From: Motilimonas cestriensis
GTDB taxonomy: Bacteria > Pseudomonadota > Gammaproteobacteria > Enterobacterales > CBDFNC01
Assembly (NCBI RefSeq): GCF_021295315.1
Contig: NZ_JAIMJA010000001.1
Location: 62,001 to 126,000, forward strand
DNA length: 64,000 bases
Direction of reading: 5' to 3'
Shown: positions 9,539-18,691 of the stretch, one piece after another
Position numbering within the stretch: the first letter of the stretch is position 1
Layout of the letters: each line of letters begins with the position of its first letter
The notes under the pieces: model-generated
The model's database searches: none
The model's input: only the letters and a program-made list of their open reading frames with translations
What the model was told of the DNA's origin: nothing
Translations under genes and position numbers: made by a program

Positions 9539-10192
9539 ATGTCTTTTCTAACCAAACTCAAATGTGCCCTTACCTTAGGCCAAGGCGTGTTATTAGAAAT
9601 GCCTGAGCTAAAAGCCACCGACAACCCTTTTGAATTTTTTCAGCAATGGCTTAAACAAGCCGAAGAATCAGGCATTATTTTGCCCGAGTCGATGTCGGTA
9701 GCCAGTTGCGACACACAAGGCCGTCCATCATCGCGCATGGTGTTACTGAAAGAAGTCGACGATCGCGGCTTTGTGTTTTATACCAACTACGGTAGCCGTA
9801 AAGCCCAACAACTTGATGCCAATCCGCATGCAGCTCTGCTCTTTCATTGGAACATACTGCAACGCCAAGTGCGTGTTGAGGGCCGAATTGAACGCGTCAC
9901 TTTTGAAGAATCACAGGCCTATTTCCACTCTCGTGGCCGTGGTAGCCAAATTGGCGCGTGGGCATCTCATCAAAGTGAAGTGGCGCAAAGCCGCCAAGAG
10001 CTGATGGACAAAGTAAAATTCTATGAGCAAAAATTTGCTGGCCAAACTATACCGCTGCCAGAATTTTGGGGTGGCTATCGTGTGATCCCTGAACGAATTG
10101 AATTCTGGCAAGGTAAAGCCGACCGCCTCCATGATCGTTTTGACTACCAAAAAGACGGTGAAAGCTGGCATGTGGTGCGATTGAATCCGTAA
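9539..10192 (+). CDS. pdxH: Pyridoxamine 5'-phosphate oxidase (PdxH family)
   Basis: FMN-dependent oxidase family that converts pyridoxine/pyridoxamine 5'-phosphate to pyridoxal 5'-phosphate. The core is convincing: RMVLLKEVDDRGFVFYTNYGSRKAQQL (FMN binding), YFHSRGRGSQIGAWASHQS, FWGGYRVIPERIEFWQG and the catalytic-site RLHDRF near the end. Length (217) is normal. The N-terminus is unusual: the REY..GGLRR segment of typical PdxH, whose Arg and Tyr form a lid over the active site, is replaced by LKCALTLGQGVLLEMPELK. Either this is a divergent PdxH or a paralogue with altered substrate. It stands alone, 92 bases after yfaE. Confidence 0.85.
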   Translation: MSFLTKLKCALTLGQGVLLEMPELKATDNPFEFFQQWLKQAEESGIILPESMSVASCDTQGRPSSRMVLLKEVDDRGFVFYTNYGSRKAQQLDANPHAALLFHWNILQRQVRVEGRIERVTFEESQAYFHSRGRGSQIGAWASHQSEVAQSRQELMDKVKFYEQKFAGQTIPLPEFWGGYRVIPERIEFWQGKADRLHDRFDYQKDGESWHVVRLNP

Positions 10193-10198
10193 CGAATG

Positions 10199-10227
10199 GA
10201 AGTGATGATACTGTAATTCATCACTTC
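10199..10227 (+). terminator. Hairpin after pdxH
   Basis: A perfect 10-bp stem (GAAGTGATGA / TCATCACTTC) with a 9-base loop lies 6 bases after the pdxH stop. The downstream sequence TAACTTGTTAT is only mildly T-rich, so it is a weak terminator or an mRNA-end stabiliser. Confidence 0.5.
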
Positions 10228-10296
10228 TAACTTGTTATCATTCGCGTGGGCTTAACGAAATGAATTCCTTATAAATCAATAAAGCAAACTATAATT

Positions 10297-10319
10297 GGCC
10301 TTAATTTGAAATTAAGGCC
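10297..10319. other. 23-base near-perfect palindrome
   Basis: GGCCTTAATTT and AAATTAAGGCC flank a single G. It has no T tail in either direction and lies 95 bases upstream of the esterase gene. It may be an operator or cruciform; no known motif is recognised. Confidence 0.5.
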
Positions 10320-10414
10320 TCTACCCAATACATTAATTTGACATTTATCTCAGTTTATATTTACCAATAAAGATACTATCTAGTCGATTAAAATAAATGA
10401 CTTAAGGATGGGCC

Positions 10415-11209
10415 ATGTACAAATTAATTTTTAGCTTATTATTATCTACTGTGTTATTAGGCTGTGGTGGCGGTAACGGCACCACTGTTAATGAAGGGGA
10501 TAACGCGCTTAGTCAAAAAAAGCCGCAACCCTACAATCTAGATTCAACTGAAATAGCATCTTCTATTACCAACATTACCTATAAATTAGACGTATACGTC
10601 CCCCTTGATTATCAAGCAGGAAGTGCTCCGCTACCTGTAATTTATGCGTCAGATGGGCAATGGAGAAGTAACAGTTACAAAGGTATATTAGAAAACTCTG
10701 GTGTATCAGCTGTACTCGTTGCTATCCATGAGGGTCCAAAAGGCCATCGAAATATCGACTACTTAACACCCGGAGTCTATGATTATTACGAGTTTTTGAC
10801 TCAAGAGCTTATCCCCTTTATAGAAAGTGAATATAGCGTAATGTCAGCTAACAGGACACTGGTCGGGCACTCATATGGCGGAGCCATGTCTTTTTACTCT
10901 ATGCTCATCGCTGATCCTGATGTGGCATTTTTTAACAATTTCGTCTCAGCTGACCCGAGTGTTGCAGATACCGAAACTTTGCTTAAATTAGAACAAGAGC
11001 GGTTTAATTTAAGTAAAACAATGAACAGCAGAATGATTTTATCGGGTGCAATGCAAGGCGGTAATGGTCCAGATGTTGAACTGGCTTACGCACATATGCT
11101 AAATCGGAAATATGAAGGTTTGAATATTACTTTGATTAAGCAAAATGTAACCCATGATAATAGTGCCAACCAAACATTTAAAGATGCCCTACCGCTGTTG
11201 TTCCCATAA
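10415..11209 (+). CDS. Secreted lipoprotein, esterase-D-like alpha/beta hydrolase
   Basis: 264 residues. The signal sequence ends in the lipobox LLGC (Cys17); the next residue is Gly, so export to the outer membrane is expected. The mature part resembles the putative esterase family (PF00756): strand and oxyanion region LPVIYASDGQW, nucleophile elbow GHSYGGAMSF, and a candidate catalytic His in NVTHDNS near the C-terminus. Substrate unknown; relatives include siderophore esterases and general acyl esterases, and nothing nearby suggests iron uptake. ATG 10415 has AAGGA 8 bases upstream. It stands alone, convergent with cobQ. Family assignment is likely, function open. Confidence 0.75.
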   Translation: MYKLIFSLLLSTVLLGCGGGNGTTVNEGDNALSQKKPQPYNLDSTEIASSITNITYKLDVYVPLDYQAGSAPLPVIYASDGQWRSNSYKGILENSGVSAVLVAIHEGPKGHRNIDYLTPGVYDYYEFLTQELIPFIESEYSVMSANRTLVGHSYGGAMSFYSMLIADPDVAFFNNFVSADPSVADTETLLKLEQERFNLSKTMNSRMILSGAMQGGNGPDVELAYAHMLNRKYEGLNITLIKQNVTHDNSANQTFKDALPLLFP

Positions 11210-11224
11210 TCGAGATTAAAATGT

Positions 11225-11251
11225 GAGCACAAGCCAGTAAAACTTGTGCTC
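11225..11251. terminator. Bidirectional terminator between the esterase gene and cobQ
   Basis: A perfect 9-bp stem GAGCACAAG / CTTGTGCTC with a 9-base loop lies between two convergent genes, 15 bases after the esterase stop and 7 bases after the cobQ stop. T-rich flanks are modest. Confidence 0.6.
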
Positions 11252-11257
11252 TAGCAT

Positions 11258-12646
11258 TTACAACCAACCATCCCGCGCAAATTTTTCAGCTAAACTATCA
11301 AGTTCAGTATCAATCACTTGATGCCAATTTTGGGTGGGTAAGTCTTGCCCTAATTGATGCACAAACCAGCTCATGAACACCGCATTTTCAAACGCACCGT
11401 GCAGGTAAATCCCCACTACATTTTCACGCTGCCAACCCAAATTAGATTGTAAAAATTCACTGACCTTACCGGTAGTTTGCGTTTGTCCATGGTGAATCTC
11501 ATACCCGGTCATAGGTTGGTTTTGCCATTGAAAATGTACTTGCGAAGTAGACTTGATTTGCGCTAATTCTGTGGTTAATGGCAATAAGCCTAAGCCATCA
11601 AAATCACCTGCTTCTAAACGGCGCGGGTCAAGCAGCTTTTCACCTAATATTTGTAAACCGCCGCAAATACCCAGCACTAGCTTACCTTGTTGAGCCGCAT
11701 CGATAACCGATTGAGCTAACCCCGTGTTAGCCAAATAGGCCATGCTGGCGCCTGAATTTTTACTGCCGGGTAAGATCACGGCATCAAAGCGTGACAAGCT
11801 TTGCTGTTCTCGGATCACGGTGACATTCACGCCTTGCTGATGAAACAGGGGATCAAACTCATCCATATTAGCGGCATAAGGATAAATCACTAACGCAATG
11901 TTTAGCTCGCCTTTAACAAAGGTGTCACTACCCCGAAAGGCATCTTCTTCTGGTAAACGGTGATCGTACATCGGAATGTTAGCCACCGTAGGAATACCGG
12001 TTTTTTCTTGCAGCCAATCCATAGCATTACCCAACAACAACGGATCGCCACGAAATTTATTAAGCACAAAGCCTTTGATTAAGCCTTGCTCCTGCGGCGC
12101 TAAACACGCCCAAGTCCCTAGCAGATGAGCAAACGAGCCGCCACGATCAATATCAGAAATCAAATACACATCGGCTTGTGTTTCCAGCGCCACTGCCATA
12201 TTGACAATATCACCGGCGCGTAAATTAATTTCCGCAGGGCTACCCGCCCCTTCTATGACTAGTTGATCATAATCAGACTGCAAACTGGTTAAGGCATTTT
12301 TTACATGCTGCCAGAGTAACGATTTACGTTCCATCCACGCCATGGCAGAAATTTCTGCATTGGCCACACCATTCACGATCACCTGGCTATAGGTATCGGC
12401 GCTAGGTTTCAGTAATACAGGGTTCATTCGCACATCGGGGGTGACTTTCGCGGCCAAAGCTTGCAAGTATTGCGCGCGACCAATTTCTAAACCATCGGGT
12501 GTAACGGCCGCATTATTACTCATATTTTGAGCTTTAAATGGTGCCACGTTAACACCGCGGTTAGCCAGAACACGGCAAGCCGCTGCTGCCAGTAAGGATT
12601 TGCCAGCATCACTGGTACATCCTAATAACATGATAGGTTTTGCCAT
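11258..12646 (-). CDS. cobQ: Adenosylcobyric acid synthase (glutamine-hydrolysing)
   Basis: Amidates four side chains of adenosylcobyrinic acid a,c-diamide, using glutamine and ATP, in cobalamin synthesis. N-terminal ATPase domain: LLGCTSDAGKSLLAAAACR (P-loop), PFKAQNMSNN, and IEGAGSPAEINL, which is specific to the CobQ/CbiP group. C-terminal class I glutamine amidotransferase domain: the nucleophile Cys is in LVLGICGGLQILGE and the His is in YEIHHGQT or IYLHGAFEN. At 462 residues it is slightly short for the family (~480-510) but complete. No other cobalamin gene and no cobalamin riboswitch is visible next to it, so it would rely on cob genes elsewhere. Confidence 0.93.
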   Translation of the reverse strand: MAKPIMLLGCTSDAGKSLLAAAACRVLANRGVNVAPFKAQNMSNNAAVTPDGLEIGRAQYLQALAAKVTPDVRMNPVLLKPSADTYSQVIVNGVANAEISAMAWMERKSLLWQHVKNALTSLQSDYDQLVIEGAGSPAEINLRAGDIVNMAVALETQADVYLISDIDRGGSFAHLLGTWACLAPQEQGLIKGFVLNKFRGDPLLLGNAMDWLQEKTGIPTVANIPMYDHRLPEEDAFRGSDTFVKGELNIALVIYPYAANMDEFDPLFHQQGVNVTVIREQQSLSRFDAVILPGSKNSGASMAYLANTGLAQSVIDAAQQGKLVLGICGGLQILGEKLLDPRRLEAGDFDGLGLLPLTTELAQIKSTSQVHFQWQNQPMTGYEIHHGQTQTTGKVSEFLQSNLGWQRENVVGIYLHGAFENAVFMSWFVHQLGQDLPTQNWHQVIDTELDSLAEKFARDGWL

Positions 12647-12802
12647 TGTTTCCCTTTATGCAAAAAGTCGCCATCATACCGTTAAACTCACAGCGGTGAA
12701 ATGGACGCACTGACTTAATCCTCATGTCATCCAGTAAAAGCTGGCAACAGGCTCAATCTGATCTACACTATTTTAACTGTATATAAAAACAGGTGAGAGA
12801 GC

Positions 12803-14293
12803 ATGAATACGCAACCGACTAAACTAACCTGCGCCATACTAACTGGGATGTTAACTGCCTTGAGTGCAAGTAGCAGTGCTGAAACCTGCTCCCAAACCCA
12901 GTTACAGCGGTTTTTAACGCAGCAAAACCAAGCCTACCATGCTGGCAATCCTTGTATCTCAGACTCATCTTTCGATCAACTCAATCAACTCCTCGCTCAT
13001 CCAATCAGTACCTTAAACACAGACATAGACAATTCATGGGTGAGTCACCGTTACCCCATGAAAAGCCTTAATAGCACCACCAGCAAGCAAATGTTGTTGG
13101 AATTTATTAAACCCTTGTTGCAACGCGCCAATTCGTTAATCATTCAACCGAAAATTGATGGCATCGCGATTGAGCTTATTTATCATCACGGCCAATTAGC
13201 CCAAGCCAGTACGCGAGGAAACGGCGCAGCAGGTAAAGACATCACTGCATTGATCTTACTTGCTCCGCACATACCTAAACGGCTTAATCAAAAGGCGCAG
13301 CAAGAGGAAGTGGTTATTTATGGCGAACTGTTTATTCCCCTACAAGCGTTTAAGCAAATACAGGATTATTCGAGTAGCCGACAGTTAACGGCCGCGTTGG
13401 CGCAACAAAAACAGCCCGATATGACGTTAGCCAATTTACTCAATTTCTTCCCCTATCAATTGGCTCAACCGTTGCAGCCTAATGATCTGGCAAGCCAGCA
13501 GTTATTGGCGCAATGGAGCTTTAAAGCCACTCAAATCTTTAGCCAAACCATTAATGATATTGCGGATGCAGAGCGCTGGCTCAATACATGGCAACAAGAT
13601 GTTGAACTGGATGCGGATATCGACGGCGTTGTGATAAAAGCCGCAGAACAAAACCTGCGCGACAGCTTAGGCAGTAATCAATCTTTTCCGCATTGGGCCA
13701 TGGCGCTTAAACCAAAAGCCAAGCGCGCTGAAGTAACCGTGACTAAACTGAGCTATCAAGTCGGCCGCACCGGTAAAATAACGCCCATTTTGCACTTTTC
13801 GCCTGTGTCTTTGGGTAATAAAACCGTGCAGAAAGTCTCTGGACACTCAGTCAACTACATCAAACAACATGAAATAAACCAAGGTAGCTTAATCACAGTT
13901 GCATTGGCAGGTAAAGCCACGCCAACCATCACCAAGGTGATTGGCACGAGCACAGAGCAAGACTACCAGCTGCCGTTTGTTAAACCCGGCCTTTGTTTAT
14001 CTAGCAGTTACGCTTGTAAGCAACGCTTTAAGCTGCAAATAAAATACACCATGAAGAAGTTAGGCTTACCTTTGAGTGTTAGAAAAGAAGTGAATCAATT
14101 AGTTAAACAAGGAGTGATCACCCAACTCGGCCAGCTTGGCCCATTCTATCAAGCGACCTATCATCGCAACTTGAGCAAACAGCGTCTACTCGCTAGCTTA
14201 ACAGGCCGCCCTTTAACCCTGAGTCATTTGAGCGCAATGGAGCATGCCGAGCTAGAAAGGCAGCGCTTACTGTTAGCGCGCTTAAGCATTTAG
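12803..14293 (+). CDS. ligB: LigB-type NAD-dependent DNA ligase with signal peptide
   Basis: 496 residues. Adenylation-domain motifs are visible: KxDG at 117-120 (IQPKIDGIAIEL, Lys117 receives AMP), STRGNG, VIYGELFIP, DIDGVVIKAA and HWAMALKPKAKRAEVTV. The OB-fold segment VGRTGKITPI and a Cys pair (CLSSSYACKQ) follow. This matches E. coli LigB in order and length, not the larger LigA: no BRCT domain is present and the helix-hairpin-helix part is short. The N-terminus looks like a cleavable signal peptide (basic start, hydrophobic 9-21, SASSSA-E), as does that of E. coli LigB. An exported nick-sealing enzyme is therefore possible. GAGAG precedes the ATG. Role in the cell is unknown. Confidence 0.88.
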   Translation: MNTQPTKLTCAILTGMLTALSASSSAETCSQTQLQRFLTQQNQAYHAGNPCISDSSFDQLNQLLAHPISTLNTDIDNSWVSHRYPMKSLNSTTSKQMLLEFIKPLLQRANSLIIQPKIDGIAIELIYHHGQLAQASTRGNGAAGKDITALILLAPHIPKRLNQKAQQEEVVIYGELFIPLQAFKQIQDYSSSRQLTAALAQQKQPDMTLANLLNFFPYQLAQPLQPNDLASQQLLAQWSFKATQIFSQTINDIADAERWLNTWQQDVELDADIDGVVIKAAEQNLRDSLGSNQSFPHWAMALKPKAKRAEVTVTKLSYQVGRTGKITPILHFSPVSLGNKTVQKVSGHSVNYIKQHEINQGSLITVALAGKATPTITKVIGTSTEQDYQLPFVKPGLCLSSSYACKQRFKLQIKYTMKKLGLPLSVRKEVNQLVKQGVITQLGQLGPFYQATYHRNLSKQRLLASLTGRPLTLSHLSAMEHAELERQRLLLARLSI

Positions 14294-14312
14294 GCGCTAA
14301 CATCCGTTATAC

Positions 14313-17018
14313 TTAAGAGACGTCAGAGTCAGACAACGGCAGCACCATTTCTATCAAACCGTCCTCTAGCTCGATAGTCACTTTAAAGCCTAATTTTTTT
14401 GCTAGCTCTGACATGCCGCGGTTTTGGATCATGGTAAAGCCCATTAAAATTTGCGTGCCGTTGGCTTTGTAGTAGCGGATCAGTTTTTCCAGTAAAAAAC
14501 GCCCTAACCCTTGGCCTTGCATGTCACCTTTTACCACCATTGCAAATTCGGCATCGGTATTATCGGGATCAGTTGACGCTCTCACTACCCCTAAGGTGTC
14601 ACCCTCACCATGTTCATCACACGCCACCGCGACAAAAGCCATTTCACGGGCATAATCAATTTGCGTAAGCAGTGCCATTTCTTCATGGGTCATTTGTGCA
14701 CGCTCGCCAAAGTAACGCTTGTATCGGTCTTCTGCTGATAAGCCAGAATCAAACACACGGTGTTTTGGCTCATCTTCCGGCAAGATAGGACGCACCAACA
14801 CTTTATTACCATTGCGCAGGGTAAAGTACTCTTCTAATTCTTTTGGATAAGGCCGGATCGCCAGTCTTGCCGCAGGGTCCCCTTCAAGAGACTGTAAGGT
14901 TACATTCACGTCTAACAAAGTAATATTATCACCCGCTATCAATACCGGGTTGAAGTCGATTTCTAAAATCTCAGGGCAATCAATTATCAAATGCGCCACT
15001 TGAGTCAGCATTACGCACAGGGCTTCAATGTCAAAGCCAAGGGGCAAGTGACGGTCACGGATTTTTTGACTCTTAAGGGCGTTGATCACCATATAGCGTG
15101 CCAGCGCCATATTCAATGGTGGCAGTGCGACAGCAGCATCACGGCTAATGTCCCATTCGGAGCCCCCTTCGCCCAGTAAAATAGCGGGGCCAAACACAGG
15201 GTCATTTTTCACTGCAATACGCAGCTCTTGAGCGCCAGCGGTTAATGCCATTTTTTGTACTATCATGCCGTCAATTCTTGCCGTTGGAAAACGGTCTATA
15301 ACCCGTTGCGTCACCGATTGCGCCGCTTGCAACACTTCAAGCTCAGAGTTGAGGTTAAGCACCACGCCATGTACATCTGATTTATGATGAATGTCGGGTG
15401 ATTGCACCTTAAGCGCCACGGGGTAGCCGATACGATTGGCCGTCTCAACCGCCTCATTGGCATCTTTCGCGTACCAAGTCGGAATGGTTTTCAATCCGTA
15501 GGCTTCTAATACCGGCTGCATTTCGTGGGTTTCTAATACGGATTTACCCTTATCAAGGGCGCGTTGTAAGATGTCCCTAGCACGCTGAGCATTAGCGGGT
15601 AAATTGGCTGGGATAGATTGCGGCGTTTCCATCAATAGTTTTTGGTTACGGCGGTATTCCACCATGTGCATAAACGCGCCCACGGCCCCTTCTGGCGTGC
15701 GATAAGTGGGTAAACCTGCAGCAGAAAATAACTTTCTGGCTTCATAAGCGGCTTGTTCGCCAGTCCAATTGGTTAATATATTGAAACGTCGTTGATTTGG
15801 GTGCAATTTTACCGCACTTATCACGGCTTCCGCCGTTTCGCCGCTATGGGCTAAAGCGGAAGGCGAATGCATTACCAATACCGCATCGATGTCCTTAGAG
15901 TTCATTAACACATCTACCGCCCGCGCGTAACGTTCAGGGGTGGCATCGCCGATAATGTCGACGGGGTTAGCACGCGACCAATTAGACGGTAATACTTTAT
16001 CTAGCTCTGCTATCACTTGCTCATCTAACTTAGCTAGTTTTCCGCCCCGCTCAATGAGTGCATCCACCGCTAATACACCGGGCCCACCGCCGTTGGTCAC
16101 GATGGCAAGGCGTTCACCTTTCAAAGGATTAGAGTGCGCAAGGGTCTCTACCGCGGCAAACAATTCATGTAAATCTTTTACCCGCAGCATACCCGCACGT
16201 TTAAATGCTGCGTCATAAACTGCATCACTACCTGTTACGCCACCGGTATGTAATTCAGCGGCAATCGCACCTTCATGACTACGACCTGATTTGATCACCA
16301 AAATCGGTTTGTTGCGCGACGCTGCTCGCGCTGCGGACATAAAATCGCGACTTTGGTGCACCGAATCAACATACAGCATGATCGCGCGGGTTTTACTGTC
16401 TCGGCCAAGTAAATCGAGCAATTCATCAAAGTCGACATTAATACCGTCACCGAGGGAAATAAAATGGGAAAACCCGATACCTTTGTTATTAGCCCAATCT
16501 AATACTGTGGTACAAATAGCTGCCGATTGAGACACAAATGCCAGCTTACCCGGTTGCGTGCCCGCATGAGCTAAGCTGGCATTTAAACCAATATTTGGCA
16601 AGATCAACCCTAAGCTATTAGGCCCTAATATTCGAATGCCGTACTTTTTGGCAAAATCATTCAATTGCTGTTTTAGCTCAATACCATCTTCACTGCACAA
16701 TTGATCAAAGCCACCGGAAATAACCACCGCCGCCTTACAGCCATGTTGTCCTAATTTTTCAACGATGCGAGGCACGCGTAAAGCCGCTGTGCAAATAATT
16801 GCTAAATCAGGTACTTGTGGTAGTGCCTCAATATTTGGATAAGCCAACACGCCCAAAACTGCTTTATACCTCGGTGTCACTGGCATAATCGGACCAGAAA
16901 AACCGCCGGAAAGCAGATTTTTCATCACCACGTTGCCAGCACGTAGCTCACGAATAGAAGCACCGATCACAGCAATGGATTGAGGTTTAAACAACAAATC
17001 TAAATTACGTTGACTCAT
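14313..17018 (-). CDS. Protein lysine acetyltransferase, acyl-CoA-synthetase/GNAT fusion (Pat/PatZ type)
   Basis: 901 residues. The first ~700 form an NDP-forming acyl-CoA synthetase-like unit: CoA-binding domain (IAVIGASIRELRAGN), succinyl-CoA-ligase-like domain with ILGPNSLGLI and FVSQSAA, and an ATP-grasp part (YPVALKVQSPDIHHKSDVHG). The last ~170 residues are a GNAT acetyltransferase (AEFAMVVKGDMQGQGLGRFLLEKL contains the acetyl-CoA site Q/RxxGxG). E. coli PatZ (YfiQ, 886 residues) has this architecture and acetylates acetyl-CoA synthetase and RNase R, while the synthetase part acts as an acetyl-CoA sensor. No CobB deacetylase gene is nearby. Convergent with ligB; no strong terminator between them. 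Confidence 0.9.
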   Translation of the reverse strand: MSQRNLDLLFKPQSIAVIGASIRELRAGNVVMKNLLSGGFSGPIMPVTPRYKAVLGVLAYPNIEALPQVPDLAIICTAALRVPRIVEKLGQHGCKAAVVISGGFDQLCSEDGIELKQQLNDFAKKYGIRILGPNSLGLILPNIGLNASLAHAGTQPGKLAFVSQSAAICTTVLDWANNKGIGFSHFISLGDGINVDFDELLDLLGRDSKTRAIMLYVDSVHQSRDFMSAARAASRNKPILVIKSGRSHEGAIAAELHTGGVTGSDAVYDAAFKRAGMLRVKDLHELFAAVETLAHSNPLKGERLAIVTNGGGPGVLAVDALIERGGKLAKLDEQVIAELDKVLPSNWSRANPVDIIGDATPERYARAVDVLMNSKDIDAVLVMHSPSALAHSGETAEAVISAVKLHPNQRRFNILTNWTGEQAAYEARKLFSAAGLPTYRTPEGAVGAFMHMVEYRRNQKLLMETPQSIPANLPANAQRARDILQRALDKGKSVLETHEMQPVLEAYGLKTIPTWYAKDANEAVETANRIGYPVALKVQSPDIHHKSDVHGVVLNLNSELEVLQAAQSVTQRVIDRFPTARIDGMIVQKMALTAGAQELRIAVKNDPVFGPAILLGEGGSEWDISRDAAVALPPLNMALARYMVINALKSQKIRDRHLPLGFDIEALCVMLTQVAHLIIDCPEILEIDFNPVLIAGDNITLLDVNVTLQSLEGDPAARLAIRPYPKELEEYFTLRNGNKVLVRPILPEDEPKHRVFDSGLSAEDRYKRYFGERAQMTHEEMALLTQIDYAREMAFVAVACDEHGEGDTLGVVRASTDPDNTDAEFAMVVKGDMQGQGLGRFLLEKLIRYYKANGTQILMGFTMIQNRGMSELAKKLGFKVTIELEDGLIEMVLPLSDSDVS

Positions 17019-17244
17019 ATCAGATACACTCAGAGGTTTACTTAACTAATTAGTTTACTTGTGATTGATCTGAGCAGCCAATTTTTTTATGTGTAAATCA
17101 TTAAGTTATGAATAAAGTCACTGGCGCCTACAATTATCCTTTTCGACAAGTAAGACCTTTGATTGCACCCAGTGCTGATATGCGCTACCCTGCCTGCCCG
17201 CTAACGTGCGGTTCCCCTCAAAAGACACCGATAAGAGAGCAACT

Positions 17245-18576
17245 ATGAGCTTTGCCAATTTGGGCCTTTCTGCCCAAATCCTTGATGCCGTGACCCAACA
17301 AGGTTACACCACCCCTTCACCGATCCAAGCCGAAGCAATACCCGCGGTGATCCAAGGCAAAGATGTCATGGCAGCAGCGCAAACTGGTACCGGTAAAACA
17401 GCCGGTTTTACTTTGCCATTGTTACAAAAGCTTTCTCAAGGTCAACGCGCACAAGCAAACCAAGTGCGCGCATTGGTATTAACTCCCACTCGTGAGCTAG
17501 CTGCGCAGGTCGGCGAGAGTGTCGCGCTTTATGGTCGTAATTTACCTCTGACTTCAATGGTTGTTTTTGGTGGCGTGAACATTAAACCGCAAATAGCGGG
17601 ATTACGCCGCGGCGCGGATATTTTAGTGGCCACGCCAGGTCGCCTACTGGATCTTTATCAGCAGAAAGTAATCAACTTTAAGCGCTTAGAAATTCTGGTT
17701 TTAGATGAAGCCGATCGCATGCTAGACATGGGCTTTATTCACGACATTAAAAAAGTATTGGCCGTGCTGCCTAAGCAACGTCAAAACTTGCTGTTTTCAG
17801 CTACTTTTTCTGATGATATTCGCAAACTTGCCAAAGGGTTAGTTAATAATCCTGTTGAAATTTCAGTGGCACCACGCAACACCACCGCCGCGCGAATCGA
17901 ACAATGGGTCTACCCTGTTGATAAAACTCGTAAAGCCCCTCTACTTGGTCAGCTGATAAAAGAAAATGACTGGAAACAAGTATTAGTGTTTACCAAGACA
18001 AAACACGGCGCTAACCGCCTCAGTCAAAACTTAGAAGCCAATGGCCTTAAAGCCGCTGCGATCCATGGTAATAAAAGCCAAGCCGCACGCACCAAAGCAT
18101 TAGCGGGCTTTAAGTCAGGCGAAATTCGTATTTTGGTAGCAACTGATATTGCCGCACGTGGTTTGGATATTGACCAACTGCCACACGTAGTGAACTTTGA
18201 TTTACCTAATGTGTCTGAAGATTATGTCCATCGCATTGGCCGCACAGGTCGCGCTGGCGCTAGCGGTGAAGCGATTTCTCTAGTGTGTCACGAAGATGCA
18301 AAACTACTGCAAGATATCGAAAAGTTGATCAATAAAACCATTGAGCGCAAGACAATCCCAGGGTTTGAAATCAGCACTGAATTACCAACCAAAAACTTTG
18401 CGCCGGCGAAAAAGCAAACCAGCCAAACTCGTCGACCACGTAATCCCAATGCGCAGAAACAACAGGGTAATCGTTCAGGTAGCAACGCCAATAACAGTGG
18501 TAATGGCGCGCAGCCGAGTAAGCCTGCAACACGTCGGCCTTCACGTCATCGTCCAGTGAATAAAACCGCAGCCTAA
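17245..18576 (+). CDS. rhlE: DEAD-box RNA helicase RhlE
   Basis: ATP-dependent RNA helicase. The start is ATG 17245 (MSFANLGLS), preceded by GAGAG; an in-frame GTG at 17206 would add 13 unrelated residues. Motifs in order: Q motif (GYTTPSPIQ), [12 protein letters not shown], Ia PTRELAAQV, Ib [45 protein letters not shown] and [12 protein letters not shown]. After about residue 385 the tail is basic and low-complexity, rich in Arg, Asn, Gln and Ser, as usual for RhlE, and probably gives non-specific RNA binding. Convergent with dbpA, with a shared terminator. Confidence 0.95.
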   Translation: MSFANLGLSAQILDAVTQQGYTTPSPIQAEAIPAVIQGKDVMAAAQTGTGKTAGFTLPLLQKLSQGQRAQANQVRALVLTPTRELAAQVGESVALYGRNLPLTSMVVFGGVNIKPQIAGLRRGADILVATPGRLLDLYQQKVINFKRLEILVLDEADRMLDMGFIHDIKKVLAVLPKQRQNLLFSATFSDDIRKLAKGLVNNPVEISVAPRNTTAARIEQWVYPVDKTRKAPLLGQLIKENDWKQVLVFTKTKHGANRLSQNLEANGLKAAAIHGNKSQAARTKALAGFKSGEIRILVATDIAARGLDIDQLPHVVNFDLPNVSEDYVHRIGRTGRAGASGEAISLVCHEDAKLLQDIEKLINKTIERKTIPGFEISTELPTKNFAPAKKQTSQTRRPRNPNAQKQQGNRSGSNANNSGNGAQPSKPATRRPSRHRPVNKTAA

Positions 18577-18611
18577 CTAGGCGCGGTACTAAAAACGTTT
18601 TACCATAAAAA

Positions 18612-18640
18612 AGCCCCTAAATGATTTAGGGGCTTTTTTT
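18612..18640. terminator. Bidirectional terminator between rhlE and dbpA
   Basis: A perfect 10-bp stem AGCCCCTAAA / TTTAGGGGCT with a 3-base loop has a T run on the plus side and an A run before it, so it works for both convergent genes. Confidence 0.93.
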
Positions 18641-18691
18641 ATTCGTCATTTCTGATGGTGAAAGTACCAACAATAAGGTTTTATCTCGTGG

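Noticed and set aside
12647-12802. Cobalamin riboswitch upstream of cobQ
   Set aside because: No B12-box-like sequence or suitable length of structured leader is visible on the minus strand.
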